The notes under the pieces are model-generated. The model worked only from the letters and a program-made list of their open reading frames with translations, did no database searches and had not been told where the DNA came from. Both the position numbers and the translations under genes were made by a program. From Saccharopolyspora rosea (lineage in GTDB: Bacteria; Actinomycetota; Actinomycetes; Mycobacteriales; Pseudonocardiaceae), in NCBI RefSeq assembly GCF_025643595.1, contig NZ_CP102826.1:3162001-3226000 (forward strand): DNA of 64,000 nucleotides, written 5' to 3'. Positions 45,862-54,593 of the stretch are shown here, piece after piece. Each line of letters begins with the position of its first letter. The stretch's first letter is position 1.

Positions 45862-47385
45862 TCAGGCGCGGGCGAGCTGGCCGCGCAGCGCCTTCTTGTC
45901 CGGCTTGCCCGCATCGGTCAGCGGCAGGTCGTCGACGACCAGCACCGTCGGCCGGTACATCGAGCCCTTGCGCCGCTCGACGAGGTCCTCCAGTTCCTCG
46001 GCGTCGACCGGCTGCGCGGTGACGACGGCGGCGTGCACCTTCTCGGCACCGTCGGGATCGGACACGCCGAACACGGCGGCGTGGCGGACGGCGGGGTGCT
46101 CCATGAGCACGTCCTCCACCTCGGAGGTGTAGACGTGCCCGCCGACGACCACGATCATGTCCTTGACCCGGTCGACCACGTGCAGGTAGCCCTCGGCGTC
46201 GAGGTAGCCGACGTCGCCGGTGCGCACCCAGCCGTCCTGGATGGTCTGGGCGGTCAGCTCGGGCTGCTTCCAGTAGCCGTCCATGTGCATGCCGGTGCGC
46301 ACCCACAGCTCCCCGCGGCTGCCTTCCGGCAGCCGGTGGCCGTTCTCGTCGCACACGGCGACTTCGGTGGTGGGCACGGGACGTCCCACCGTCTCCAGCA
46401 GCCAGGGGCGCCCGGGGTCGTGCTCCTCGGGGCGCAGCAGGCTGATCATCCCGGCCTCGGTCTGCCCGTACATCTGCACGAGCACCGGCCCGAGGCGCTC
46501 GGCGGCCTGGGCCAGCCGCTTGGGCGAGGACTTGCAGCCGCCGTAGACGATGCAGCGCAGGCTGCCGAGATCCCGGTCGTCGATCGACGGGTGGTCCAGC
46601 AGCTTGTACAGCAGCGGCGGCAGCAGGAACATCAGCTCGATGCGTTCGCGCTCGATGGTCTCCAGCACCGCACCGGGCTCGAACTCGTCGTGCAGGACGA
46701 CGACGCCCCCGTTCTGGAGCACGCTGTCGGCCATGAAACCGGCCGCGTGCGCGATCGTGGTGCACACCAGCAGCCGGGTTTCCGAGGTGATCAGCTGCGG
46801 CCCTTCCGGTCGCTGCTGCGCGCGGGCGAGACCGGTGGCGAAAGTGTAGCAGATGCCCTTGGGGTGCCCGGTGGTGCCGCCGGTGTGCCGGATCTGCTGG
46901 ACGTCGTCCGGGCGGGCCCGCCCCTCGACCGGCTCGGCGGGCTGGTCGGCGGCCTCGGCGAGCAGGTCGGTGCCGATGCCGGGGCCGAGGCCGAGCACCT
47001 CACCGGGCGAGCAGTGTTCGAGGACCTGGCGGGCGTTGTCGGCGAACCCGGGGTCGACGATGAGGGCTCGGCACTCGACGTCGGCGACGATCGCCGCCTT
47101 CGACTCCACCGAGATGCCGTTGTACAGCTGCGCGACGCCGCAGCCCAGCAGGTTGGCGGCGAGCCGGACCATGATCATCTCGGGCGCGTTGCCGCCCAGC
47201 AGCGTGACCACGTCTCCGGGCTGCAGTCCGTGCGCGTCCAGGGTGCGGGCGAGGCGGTGGACCTGGTCGACGATCTCGCCGTAGGTGACGTGGCGGTCGC
47301 CGTGGACCAGGGCCGTGCTGTCGCGTCGTTGGGCGCACGAGTCGAGCAGCACTTCGGCGGAGGAACGCGGTGCGGTAGCGGACAT
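45862..47385 (-). CDS. Acyl-CoA synthetase / AMP-dependent ligase
   Basis: This 507-residue member of the ANL superfamily activates a carboxylic acid as its AMP ester and then CoA thioester. The P-loop is RHTGGTTGHPKGI and the A5 motif is QMYGQTEAGMI. The A7-A8 region is GWVRTGDVGYLDAEGYLHVVDR, and the catalytic Lys lies in TDAGKPDKKALRG. Medium- or long-chain fatty acid, or an aromatic acid, are possible substrates. ATG at 47385 has GGAAGGGAA upstream. A perfect 7-3-7 palindrome 26 bases before the start, beside a TATAGT -10-like box, implies repression by a TetR-type factor not encoded nearby. Confidence 0.88.
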   Translation of the reverse strand: MSATAPRSSAEVLLDSCAQRRDSTALVHGDRHVTYGEIVDQVHRLARTLDAHGLQPGDVVTLLGGNAPEMIMVRLAANLLGCGVAQLYNGISVESKAAIVADVECRALIVDPGFADNARQVLEHCSPGEVLGLGPGIGTDLLAEAADQPAEPVEGRARPDDVQQIRHTGGTTGHPKGICYTFATGLARAQQRPEGPQLITSETRLLVCTTIAHAAGFMADSVLQNGGVVVLHDEFEPGAVLETIERERIELMFLLPPLLYKLLDHPSIDDRDLGSLRCIVYGGCKSSPKRLAQAAERLGPVLVQMYGQTEAGMISLLRPEEHDPGRPWLLETVGRPVPTTEVAVCDENGHRLPEGSRGELWVRTGMHMDGYWKQPELTAQTIQDGWVRTGDVGYLDAEGYLHVVDRVKDMIVVVGGHVYTSEVEDVLMEHPAVRHAAVFGVSDPDGAEKVHAAVVTAQPVDAEELEDLVERRKGSMYRPTVLVVDDLPLTDAGKPDKKALRGQLARA

Positions 47386-47410
47386 GTTCCCTTCCGGGTC
47401 GGAATGGTTG

Positions 47411-47427
47411 TTGGTTGTACCAACCAA
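47411..47427 (-). promoter_or_regulatory. Palindromic operator before acyl-CoA ligase
   Basis: TTGGTTG-TAC-CAACCAA is a perfect inverted repeat. On the minus strand TATAGT (47428-47433) lies immediately before it, so a bound repressor would cover the transcription start. The pattern resembles operators of TetR-type fatty-acid regulators. Confidence 0.65.
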
Positions 47428-47480
47428 ACTATATCACCCGGAAGGGACGGAAATGATCAAACGGAGGAGTGGTGTTCGGC

Positions 47481-47876
47481 TCAGCTGCCCGCGTAGGTGC
47501 CGAAGGACCACGTGTTGCCCTCCGGGTCGCGCACGGCGAACTCCCGGGACCCGTAGTCGGTGTCGGCGACCTCGCGGACCACCGCCGCGCCCGCCGCGAC
47601 GGCGCGCCGGTAGAGCCCGTCCGGGTCGTCGGTGACCACGTAGAGCCCGGCCGAGCCGCGGGGTTTGGCGAACGGGTTGTTCTCGTCCACGGTGCCGATC
47701 ATGATCCCGCCACCGTGCGGCCAGCGGAGCTCGGCGTGCACGATCTCGTCGTCGTCACCGTGGACGACGGCCGCTTCGGTGAAGCCGAAAGCCTCGGTCA
47801 GGAACCGGATTCCGGCGTTCTTGTCGGCGTAGGGGACCAGCGGCCAGATCCCGGTCTTCGTCGTGGTGTCCGTCAT
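47481..47876 (-). CDS. VOC/glyoxalase-fold protein
   Basis: This 131-residue protein consists of two beta-alpha-beta-beta-beta modules (WPLVPYADKNAGIRFLTEAF and GLYVVTDDPDGLYRRAVAAG). It ends with FAVRDPEGNTWSFGTY, the standard VOC ending with Glu as metal ligand. It may be a bleomycin-resistance or PhnB-like protein, or a glyoxalase; the substrate cannot be named. Its start lies four bases after the stop of the AraC-type regulator gene, so the two are cotranscribed. Confidence 0.85.
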   Translation of the reverse strand: MTDTTTKTGIWPLVPYADKNAGIRFLTEAFGFTEAAVVHGDDDEIVHAELRWPHGGGIMIGTVDENNPFAKPRGSAGLYVVTDDPDGLYRRAVAAGAAVVREVADTDYGSREFAVRDPEGNTWSFGTYAGS

Positions 47877-47880
47877 GGCC

Positions 47881-48696
47881 TCAGGATGTCGTCTCCGGTT
47901 CCTGCGCGCCTTGGACGAATGGAAGGTCCGTGCTGATCCACTCGGACGGGGTGGCGCCGCAGAACTCGCGCCAGTCGCGGTTGAGGTGGGCCTGGTCGGC
48001 GTAGCCGCACTCGGCCGCGATGTCGGCCAGCCTCCGCCGGGGCGCGACCGCCACCAGGCGGCGGGCCCGTTCGAAGCGCATCACGCGGGCGGCGAGCTTG
48101 GGCGAGAGGCCGAACTCCCGGCGGAACCGGGTCCGCAGGTGCTGCCTGCTCCACCCGGTCTCCTCGGCCAGCTCCCGCACCGGCACGGCTCCGTCGGTGG
48201 CGGCCAGGCGCCGCCACGCCAGGGCCAGTTCGGCCGAGGGCAGTTCCGCCGGCCGGACCAGGCGTTCGAGCACGCCGGTGAGCTGGGCGAACCGATCGGC
48301 CCAGCTGGTGGCCGAACCCAGCCGGTCCAGCAGTTCCCCCGCCGCGGGGCCGAGCACGTCGTCGAGGTCGGCCACGGTCTCGGCGAGTTCACCCGCGGGA
48401 ACGCCGAACAGCGCGCGGGCTCCCAGCGGGGTCAGTTCGAGCTGCAGGCCGTGCTGCAGCTCGCCGTGCTCGACGAGCACCGGCCTCGATCGCAGCCCCC
48501 CGGTCACCGCCGTCCGCGAACGACGCGGGAGCAGGAGGTCGACGGTGCCGTCCAGCGCGATGACCACGGTCATGGAGCGCGACGGCACCCCGTGGTGCAC
48601 CCCGGCCGGGCCGCGGACGTGGTAGCCAGTCCACCGCGGGACCAGCGGTCGCAGGTGGGGCGGCGGGGTCCCCACCACGAGCTGCGAATCCGGCAT
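47881..48696 (-). CDS. AraC family transcriptional regulator
   Basis: This 271-residue regulator has its double helix-turn-helix at the C-terminus (~150-255). VRELAEETGWSRQHLRTRFR is the first recognition region, and LADIAAECGYADQAHLNRDW followed by the FCGATPSEW signature is the second. The N-terminal ~140 residues (VIALDGTVDLLLP, VLVEHGELQHGLQLELTPLG) form a sensing domain common in actinobacterial AraC proteins. It forms an operon with the VOC gene and may control it. Upstream lies an A+T-rich stretch and a 39-bp dispersed element. Confidence 0.88.
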   Translation of the reverse strand: MPDSQLVVGTPPPHLRPLVPRWTGYHVRGPAGVHHGVPSRSMTVVIALDGTVDLLLPRRSRTAVTGGLRSRPVLVEHGELQHGLQLELTPLGARALFGVPAGELAETVADLDDVLGPAAGELLDRLGSATSWADRFAQLTGVLERLVRPAELPSAELALAWRRLAATDGAVPVRELAEETGWSRQHLRTRFRREFGLSPKLAARVMRFERARRLVAVAPRRRLADIAAECGYADQAHLNRDWREFCGATPSEWISTDLPFVQGAQEPETTS

Positions 48697-48743
48697 GCCG
48701 TCGAAGGTAGGACGAGCGCATGACGTTTTGTTCGTTAAATGAT

Positions 48744-48782
48744 TTCAGTGTTGGCCGAAATCAATCCTCCGGAACCCACCGA
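48744..48782 (+). repeat. 39-bp dispersed element, copy 2
   Basis: TTCAGTGTTGGCCGAAATCA begins the match to 32485-32523. It lies in the 115-base gap between the AraC and GntR genes, both on the minus strand. The element itself reads in the plus direction as in copy 1. Confidence 0.6.
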
Positions 48783-48811
48783 AAGACCAGCAACGACGGC
48801 AGAGAGCCTGG

Positions 48812-49495
48812 TCAGTCCTCGTCGGTGGGATCGAGGTAGGGGCCACCGGAGACGCCGAAGGCGCGCACGGTGCCGAGGAGGTGTTCGCGCAGCAGGGTCT
48901 TGGCGCGGTCGGCGTCGCCGTCGCGGATCGCCTCGGCCAGGCGCGCGTGCTGGTGGGTGATCCGGCCCCGGGCGGTGTGCGTGCGGGCGGTCGCGGTGAT
49001 GCGCATCTGCTTGTCGCGCAGCGCGTTGTAGAGGTCGGTGACCACGGGGTTCCCGGCCGCGGCGACGAGGTGGGCGTGGAAACCCCGGTCGGCCTCGTGC
49101 AGTTCGGCGTCGCCGAGGTCGTCGCCGGCGCAGGCGGGGTGGTCGGCCAGTTCCTTGCCGGTGGTGGCCATGGCCTGCGGTCCCTGGGCGGTGAGCTTGT
49201 CGATGGCGAAGCTCTCCAGCGCCAGCCGGGCCTCGACGACCGCGCGCGCCTCGGTGGGGGTGACGGGGACGACGAGGGCGCCGCGCTTGGGGTACAGGCG
49301 CAGGAACCCCTCGGTCTGCAGGCGGAGGAAGGCTTCGCGGACGGGGGTGCGCGACATCTGCAGCGCGGCGGCGACCTCGCCTTCGGACAGCAGGTGCCCG
49401 TCGGGGTAGGTGCCGTCCAGCAGGCCCGTCTTGACGTGCGCGTAGGCCCGGTCGGTGGCGGGGGTCGTGGGTGGTGTTGCGCTCGACACGGGCAC
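48812..49495 (-). CDS. GntR family regulator (FadR/FCD subfamily)
   Basis: This 227-residue regulator has its winged helix at residues ~15-80: GHLLSEGEVAAALQMSRTPV then REAFLRLQTEGFLRLYPKRG. The all-helical FCD ligand domain spans ~90-215, with Asp/His metal ligands in ELHEADRGFHAHL and HARLAEAIRDGD. It is divergent from the MFS gene at 49559, with the palindrome CTTGTATC-n7-GATACAAG between them. Autoregulation and control of the MFS-aldehyde dehydrogenase pair are therefore likely. The effector is probably a small organic acid, as in the family. Confidence 0.88.
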   Translation of the reverse strand: MPVSSATPPTTPATDRAYAHVKTGLLDGTYPDGHLLSEGEVAAALQMSRTPVREAFLRLQTEGFLRLYPKRGALVVPVTPTEARAVVEARLALESFAIDKLTAQGPQAMATTGKELADHPACAGDDLGDAELHEADRGFHAHLVAAAGNPVVTDLYNALRDKQMRITATARTHTARGRITHQHARLAEAIRDGDADRAKTLLREHLLGTVRAFGVSGGPYLDPTDED

Positions 49496-49512
49496 ATCGT
49501 ACTGGGGTGCCG

Positions 49513-49535
49513 CTTGTATCTATGATGGATACAAG
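49513..49535. promoter_or_regulatory. GntR operator between regulator and MFS genes
   Basis: CTTGTATC-TATGATG-GATACAAG is a perfect 8-7-8 inverted repeat. FCD-type GntR proteins usually bind TTGTATACAA-like sites. It lies 18 bases from one start codon and 24 from the other. Confidence 0.7.
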
Positions 49536-49558
49536 AAGGTCCATGGGAGGGGAGTCAC

Positions 49559-50824
49559 GTGTCGACAGCCGTGTCCGCAGAACCGGCACAGCAAGATCCG
49601 GGCCGGCAGCGCCGATCGGCGGTGCTGGCCTGGGTGGTGTGGGGAGTGGGTGCCCTGTGCTACTTCGCCGCGCTGTTCCACCGGGCGAGCCTCGGGGTGG
49701 CGGCGCCGGAGGCGCTGCAGCGGTTCCACACCGGCCCGGCGATCCTGGCGCTGTTCTCCGCGTTGCAGCTGGGCGTCTACCTCGCGCTCCAGGTGCCGTC
49801 GGGGCTGCTGGCCGACCGGCTCGGCCCGCGCAAGGTGATCACCGGCGGCGTGCTGGCGCTGGCCGCGGGGTCCGCGGTGTTCGGGTTCAGCGCATCGGTG
49901 GTCGGCGGCATCGTCGGCCGCATGCTCATCGGCTTCGGCGACGCGTTCATGTTCACCAACGTGCTGCGCCTGGCCGCGCACTGGTTCCCGCCGCACCGCT
50001 TCGGCAAGGTCGCCGCGATCACCGGGCTGGCGGGCGGACTCGGGCAGGTCGTGTCGACGCTCCCGCTGGGCATGGCGCTGGACGGGCTCGGCTGGCTGCC
50101 GACCTTCCTGGGCGCCGCCGCGGTGACCGCGGCGCTGGCGGTGGCCGCCGCGGCGGTCATCCGCGACCAGCCCGCGCACACCTCGGCGCACACCCGCGAC
50201 GAGCCGGCCCCGGTGGAGCGGGTCCGGCACACGCTGCGGGAGGTCGTCGCCCAGCGCGGTACCAAGCACTCGTTCTGGACGCACTTCGTGCTCATGGCGC
50301 AGTTCCTCGCGGTGACCACGCTGTGGGGCTCGCCGTGGCTGACCCAGTCGCAGGGCCGCAGCGACGTCGGCACGCTGCTGCTGTTGAGCGTGGTGGGCTT
50401 CATCGTCGGCTCGTGGTTCGCCGGGCAGTACATCGCCGGTCGGCACGTCCGCCGCGAGTGGTACACGTTCGGCCTGTCCTGCGTGGTCGCGCTGGTGTGG
50501 GCGGTCATGGTCGGGTGGCCGGGCGTGCTGCCGACCCCGGTGCTCGTCGCGGCGCTGGTGCTGATCGGTTTCGGCGGTGGCGCGGCGATGCTGGCCTTCG
50601 ACGGCGCCCGCGCGGCGAACTCGGCGCACCGGTCCGGCACGGCCACCGGTGTGGTGAACATGGGCGGGTTCACGGCCGCCGTGCTGATCCAGCTGCTGGT
50701 CGGCCTGGTGTTGCAGGCGGTGTCGTGGCTGCCCGCGGGCCAGGCGTACCGGTGGGCGTTCGCGCCGGTGTTGGCGCTGCTGGTGATCGGAACCGTGGCG
50801 CAGCTGCGGCTGCGCGACCGGTGA
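49559..50824 (+). CDS. MFS transporter, anion:cation symporter-like
   Basis: This 421-residue protein has twelve predicted helices. The helix 2-3 loop PSGLLADRLGPRKVITGG is motif A. FGDAFMFTNVLRLAAHWFPP in helix 4-5 is typical of carboxylate or hexuronate-type MFS symporters, which also start with a long polar N-terminus and a first helix containing CYFAALFHRASLG. A dicarboxylate or sugar-acid substrate is plausible. GTG at 49559 follows GGGAGGGGAG. It is divergently arranged with a GntR regulator and followed 85 bases later by an aldehyde dehydrogenase, suggesting an uptake-oxidation unit. Confidence 0.85.
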   Translation: MSTAVSAEPAQQDPGRQRRSAVLAWVVWGVGALCYFAALFHRASLGVAAPEALQRFHTGPAILALFSALQLGVYLALQVPSGLLADRLGPRKVITGGVLALAAGSAVFGFSASVVGGIVGRMLIGFGDAFMFTNVLRLAAHWFPPHRFGKVAAITGLAGGLGQVVSTLPLGMALDGLGWLPTFLGAAAVTAALAVAAAAVIRDQPAHTSAHTRDEPAPVERVRHTLREVVAQRGTKHSFWTHFVLMAQFLAVTTLWGSPWLTQSQGRSDVGTLLLLSVVGFIVGSWFAGQYIAGRHVRREWYTFGLSCVVALVWAVMVGWPGVLPTPVLVAALVLIGFGGGAAMLAFDGARAANSAHRSGTATGVVNMGGFTAAVLIQLLVGLVLQAVSWLPAGQAYRWAFAPVLALLVIGTVAQLRLRDR

Positions 50825-50909
50825 TCACCCTTCCCGGCGAGCCACCTTCACAGCGCTGCCGCGGCAGATAGGGTCGGTGGGCGTGACCGGCACCGGCGAT
50901 GGAGGGGCT

Positions 50910-52343
50910 GTGACCACGGCGTTGGAACTGCACAACTTCGTCGGCGGCGAGCCCGCGGGCACGGTGTCCGGCGAGGTGCTGCCGCTGGTGGATCCCAGCA
51001 CGGGCGAGGAGTACGGCACGGCGCCGCTGACGCGGTGGACCGATGTGGACGCGGTGATGGAGGTGGCCGCGGCGGCGTTCGAGTCGTGGTCGCAGTCCAC
51101 GCCGCGGCAGCGGCAGCAGGCGCTGTTGGAGATCGCCGATGCCGTGGAGGATCGGGCGGAGGAGCTGATCCGCGCCGAGTGCCGCGCCACCGGCAAGCCG
51201 TGGTGGGTGGTGCGCGACGACGAGCTGCCGATGGCGGTGGACCTGTTGCGGTTCTACGCGGGCGCGGCGCGGGTGCAGCAGGACGGCGCGGCGGGGGAGT
51301 ACCACCCCGGGTGCACGTCCTTCGCGCGCCGCGAGCCGATCGGGGTGTGCGCGCAGGTGACGTCGTGGACGCATCCGCTGTTGCTGGCGGTGGCGAAGTT
51401 CGCCCCGGCGTTGGCGGCGGGCAACACGGTGGTGCTCAAGCCGGCGGAGACGACGCCGGCCAGCGGTGTGCTGTTGGCCGGGATCGCCGGGGAGTTCCTA
51501 CCCGCCGGGGTGTTCAACCTGATCTGCGGGGACCGGGACAGCGGGCGCGCGATGGTGGCGCACGAGGTGCCGGGGATGTTCTCGATCACCGGCACGGTGC
51601 GGTCGGGCATGGAGGTGGCCGGGTCGTCGGCGGCCGATCTCAAGCGGGTGCACTTGCAGTTGGGCGGCAAGGCTCCGGCGGTGGTGTTCGACGACGCGGA
51701 CGTGGAGACCGCGGCGCGGCGGATCGCCTCGGCGGCGTTCGGCAACGCGGGCCAGAGTTGCACGGCGGCCAGCCGGGTGCTGGCCGGTCCGGGGATCTAC
51801 GACGATCTGGTGGCGGCGTTGGCGGAGCGGGCGGCGGCGATGCGCCCGGGGCCGCCGCAGGATCCGGACGCGGCGTTCGGGCCGTTGAACAGCCTGGGCC
51901 AGTTGGAGTTGGTGCAGGCCCATCTGGACCGGCTGCCGGAGCACGCGCGGGTCGTCGCCGGGGGGCGTCGCAAGGGCGAGCGCGGGTTCTTCCACGAGGC
52001 GACGCTGGTCGCCGGGGTGTGCCAGGACGACGAGCTGGTGCAGAACGAGTTGTTGGGTCCGGTGGCCACGGTGCAGCGCTTCGCCGACGAGCAGGAGGCG
52101 GTGCGGTTGGCCAACGGGGTGCGCTACGGGTTGGTGGCCAGCATCTGGACGGCGGATCACGCGCGGGCGATGCGGGTGTCGCGTCGGTTGCAGGCGGGGA
52201 CGGTGTGGATCAACACCCACCACCCGTTCGCGGCGGAGATGCCGCACAGCGGTTTCAAGCATTCGGCGTCGGCGCGGGATTTCGGCCGGTACGGGTTGGA
52301 GGAGTACAGCCGGATCAAGCACGTGATGTCGGACTGGGAGTAG
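50910..52343 (+). CDS. Aldehyde dehydrogenase-family protein with altered active site
   Basis: This 477-residue ALDH superfamily protein is closest in form to gamma-aminobutyraldehyde/betaine aldehyde dehydrogenases. The catalytic Cys284 lies in FGNAGQSCTAASRV. The oxyanion Asn, usually in PWN, is replaced by Thr154 (TSWTHP). The general-base Glu of the ELGGK motif is Gln250 (LQLGGK). NAD-site residues (KPAETTP and SITGTVRSG) are kept. Loss of two catalytic residues means altered chemistry or a non-oxidising role, such as acyl transfer or esterase activity, or a pseudoenzyme. GTG at 50910 has GGAGG upstream; earlier GTGs do not. Its stop is one base from the convergent LysR stop. Confidence 0.85.
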   Translation: MTTALELHNFVGGEPAGTVSGEVLPLVDPSTGEEYGTAPLTRWTDVDAVMEVAAAAFESWSQSTPRQRQQALLEIADAVEDRAEELIRAECRATGKPWWVVRDDELPMAVDLLRFYAGAARVQQDGAAGEYHPGCTSFARREPIGVCAQVTSWTHPLLLAVAKFAPALAAGNTVVLKPAETTPASGVLLAGIAGEFLPAGVFNLICGDRDSGRAMVAHEVPGMFSITGTVRSGMEVAGSSAADLKRVHLQLGGKAPAVVFDDADVETAARRIASAAFGNAGQSCTAASRVLAGPGIYDDLVAALAERAAAMRPGPPQDPDAAFGPLNSLGQLELVQAHLDRLPEHARVVAGGRRKGERGFFHEATLVAGVCQDDELVQNELLGPVATVQRFADEQEAVRLANGVRYGLVASIWTADHARAMRVSRRLQAGTVWINTHHPFAAEMPHSGFKHSASARDFGRYGLEEYSRIKHVMSDWE

Positions 52344-52344
52344 T

Positions 52345-53238
52345 TCAGGTCCGCATGGCGATGGCCAGCAGTGCGGCGGCGGGGCCGGTGAGGTGCAGGC
52401 CGGCGCGCCAGACGGCGTGCAGCGGGCGGCGCAGGTCGAGTCCGTCGACGGGCACGTCGATGAGGCGGCCTTCGGCCAGGTCGGTGGCCACGGCCAGGAC
52501 GCTGAGCACGGCGGGTCCTGCTCCGGCGACCACGGAGTTGCGCACGGCCGTGGTGGAGTGCAGTTCGAGCAGCGGGGTGACGGGGGCGGCGCCGACGTCG
52601 GCGAGGGCGCGGTAGAGGGTTTCGCGGGTTCCGGAGCCGTCTTCGCGCACGATGAGCGGGGTGGCGGCGAGTTCGGCGGGGCTCAGCGGGCGGGTGCGGC
52701 GGGCCCAGGGGTGGTCGGGTGGGGCGACGACGACCATGCGGTCGCGGGTGACGTGGCGGACGGAGACGCCGTCGGGGGGTACGGGTGTTTCGATGAAGCC
52801 GAGGTCGGCGTGGCCGTGGCGGACGGCTTCGGCGACGGCCAGGGAGTTGGCGACGTCGAGTTCGAGCTGGGTGTCGGGCATGGTGCCGCGGAGTCGGCTG
52901 ATCCAGCGGGGGGCGAGGTATTCGGCGACGGTCATGCTGGCGGCGACGCGGAGTCTGGCCTGGTGTTGGGCGCGCAGGGCGCGGACGCCGGTCATCAGGC
53001 CGTCGAGGTGGACCAGGACTTGGCGGGCCCAGTCGCGGACCATGACGCCGGAGGGGGTCAGGGTGCAGCCTTGGCGGGTGCGTTGGACCAGGTCGAGGGC
53101 GAGTTGGCGTTCGAGTCGGCTGAGTCGTTTGCTGGCCGAGGGTTGGCTGATGTGCAGTTCGGCTGCGGCGGCGCCGATGCTGCCGAGGTCGCCGACGAGG
53201 ACGAGGAGTCGGAGTGCCTCGGTGTCGGGGGTGGTCAT
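52345..53238 (-). CDS. LysR family transcriptional regulator
   Basis: This 297-residue protein has the LysR winged helix at residues 5-65 (LVLVGDLGSIGAAAAELHIS and QPSASKRLSRLERQLALDLV). The periplasmic-binding-like effector domain follows at ~90-290. It is divergent from the YeiH-family gene 99 bases away. In enterobacteria a LysR protein (YeiE) is also encoded next to YeiH, so control of the transporter is likely. The 99-base gap contains T-N11-A-like sites but none that I can name with confidence. Confidence 0.9.
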   Translation of the reverse strand: MTTPDTEALRLLVLVGDLGSIGAAAAELHISQPSASKRLSRLERQLALDLVQRTRQGCTLTPSGVMVRDWARQVLVHLDGLMTGVRALRAQHQARLRVAASMTVAEYLAPRWISRLRGTMPDTQLELDVANSLAVAEAVRHGHADLGFIETPVPPDGVSVRHVTRDRMVVVAPPDHPWARRTRPLSPAELAATPLIVREDGSGTRETLYRALADVGAAPVTPLLELHSTTAVRNSVVAGAGPAVLSVLAVATDLAEGRLIDVPVDGLDLRRPLHAVWRAGLHLTGPAAALLAIAMRT

Positions 53239-53337
53239 TCCTCCAGGGTAGGTCGGCGGTGGGGGTTGGTTGCCCGCGATGTGGGGTTTTTCGGGTGGTT
53301 CGTCCTGGTTTGACGTGGTCTGGCATTCCGTTCGGTT

Positions 53338-54408
53338 ATGACGACCTATGCGGTTCGCGGCTACTGCGTGGCGGGTGGGGCGACGAGCCTGGGCGGCGTG
53401 ACTCAGACGCTGAAATCCGAACATCGGGTCGCGACGTTGTGGCCCGGGCTGCTGGTGACGGTCGCGGCGATCGCCGTGTCGATGGCGTTTTCCGGGCTGG
53501 TGCCCGCGGTGAATTCGCTGACCGTGGCCGTGGTGCTGGGCATCGTGGTGGGCAATGTGCCGCGGTTCCCGGAGTCGACGCGGCCGGGCATGGCGTGGGC
53601 GATGAAGAAGTTGTTGCGCTCGGGCGTGGTCCTGCTGGGCCTGCAGCTGGCGGTCGGTCAGGTGCTGGGTCTGGGGATGGGCACCGTGGTGGCGGTGCTG
53701 CTGGTGGTGGCGGTGACGTTCCTGGGGACGTTGCTGCTCGGCCGGATGCTGGGGGTCTCGCGCGGCCTGGGCATGATGGTGGCGACGGGGTTCTCGATCT
53801 GCGGTGCGTCGGCGATCGCGGCGATGGAGAGCGTGGTCGATCGCGACGACGAGGACGTGGCCACCGGGGTGGCGATGGTGACGGTGTTCGGCAGCATCGC
53901 GATGTTGGTGCTGCCGGGCGTGTGCGCTGGTCTGGGGTTGTCGGCGGACGAGACCGGGCGGATCGCGGGCGGCAGCGTGCACGAGGTCGCGCAGGTGGTG
54001 GCCGCGGCGTCGCCGGCGGGTGCGGCGGCGGTGGCGGTCGCGGTCGTGGTCAAGCTCAGCCGCGTGGTGCTGTTGGCGCCGATGGTGACGATCGTGAGCT
54101 TGGTGGAGCGGCGTCGCAGGGCTGCTGCGGCGGCGGCGACTGGTGCGCGTCCGCCGATCATTCCGCTGTTCGTGGTGGGTTTCCTGGTCGCGGTGGCGGT
54201 GCGCAGTTCGGGGGTGTTGCCGGAGGCGGTGCTCGGCGGGGCGAAGCAGTTGACGACGGTGCTGCTGACCGGTGCGCTGTTCGCGCTGGGCACCTCGGTG
54301 CGGGTGAAGTCGTTGCTGCGCAACGGTCCGAAGGCGTTCGTGCTGGGCGCGGGGTCGACGCTGCTGGCCGCGGTGGTGACGTTCGCGTCGATGTTGACGT
54401 TGACCTGA
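53338..54408 (+). CDS. YeiH/UPF0324 family membrane transporter
   Basis: This 356-residue membrane protein has about ten helices. VNSLTVAVVLGIVVGNVPRF, MKKLLRSGVVLLGLQLAVGQV, GFSICGASAIAAMESVV and GGSVHEVAQVVAAAS are the UPF0324 (YeiH/YeeE-like, putative sulfate exporter) signatures. Family members are linked to sulfur or organosulfonate metabolism. ATG at 53338 is taken; GTG at 53398 would remove 20 polar residues, and neither has a strong ribosome site. It is followed by a perfect terminator. Confidence 0.85.
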   Translation: MTTYAVRGYCVAGGATSLGGVTQTLKSEHRVATLWPGLLVTVAAIAVSMAFSGLVPAVNSLTVAVVLGIVVGNVPRFPESTRPGMAWAMKKLLRSGVVLLGLQLAVGQVLGLGMGTVVAVLLVVAVTFLGTLLLGRMLGVSRGLGMMVATGFSICGASAIAAMESVVDRDDEDVATGVAMVTVFGSIAMLVLPGVCAGLGLSADETGRIAGGSVHEVAQVVAAASPAGAAAVAVAVVVKLSRVVLLAPMVTIVSLVERRRRAAAAAATGARPPIIPLFVVGFLVAVAVRSSGVLPEAVLGGAKQLTTVLLTGALFALGTSVRVKSLLRNGPKAFVLGAGSTLLAAVVTFASMLTLT

Positions 54409-54412
54409 TGCG

Positions 54413-54448
54413 ACGTGGGGGCCTCCCGGTGCCGGGTGGCCCCCACGT
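54413..54448 (+). terminator. Terminator after YeiH gene
   Basis: ACGTGGGGGCC pairs exactly with GGCCCCCACGT around a 14-base loop, four bases after the stop codon. Confidence 0.8.
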
Positions 54449-54593
54449 GGTGCGCCAGGAGCAGCGGGCGTAGCCGATGATCGTCTGGCTCATGGCCGAC
54501 GAGCGTCCGGTTAGCCTCGGACAAGTGAGGTTGTCACCGGACTTAGGTATGTGAGACACCGCAAGTCCAGGCCGCGTCCCACCGGACTCCGCC

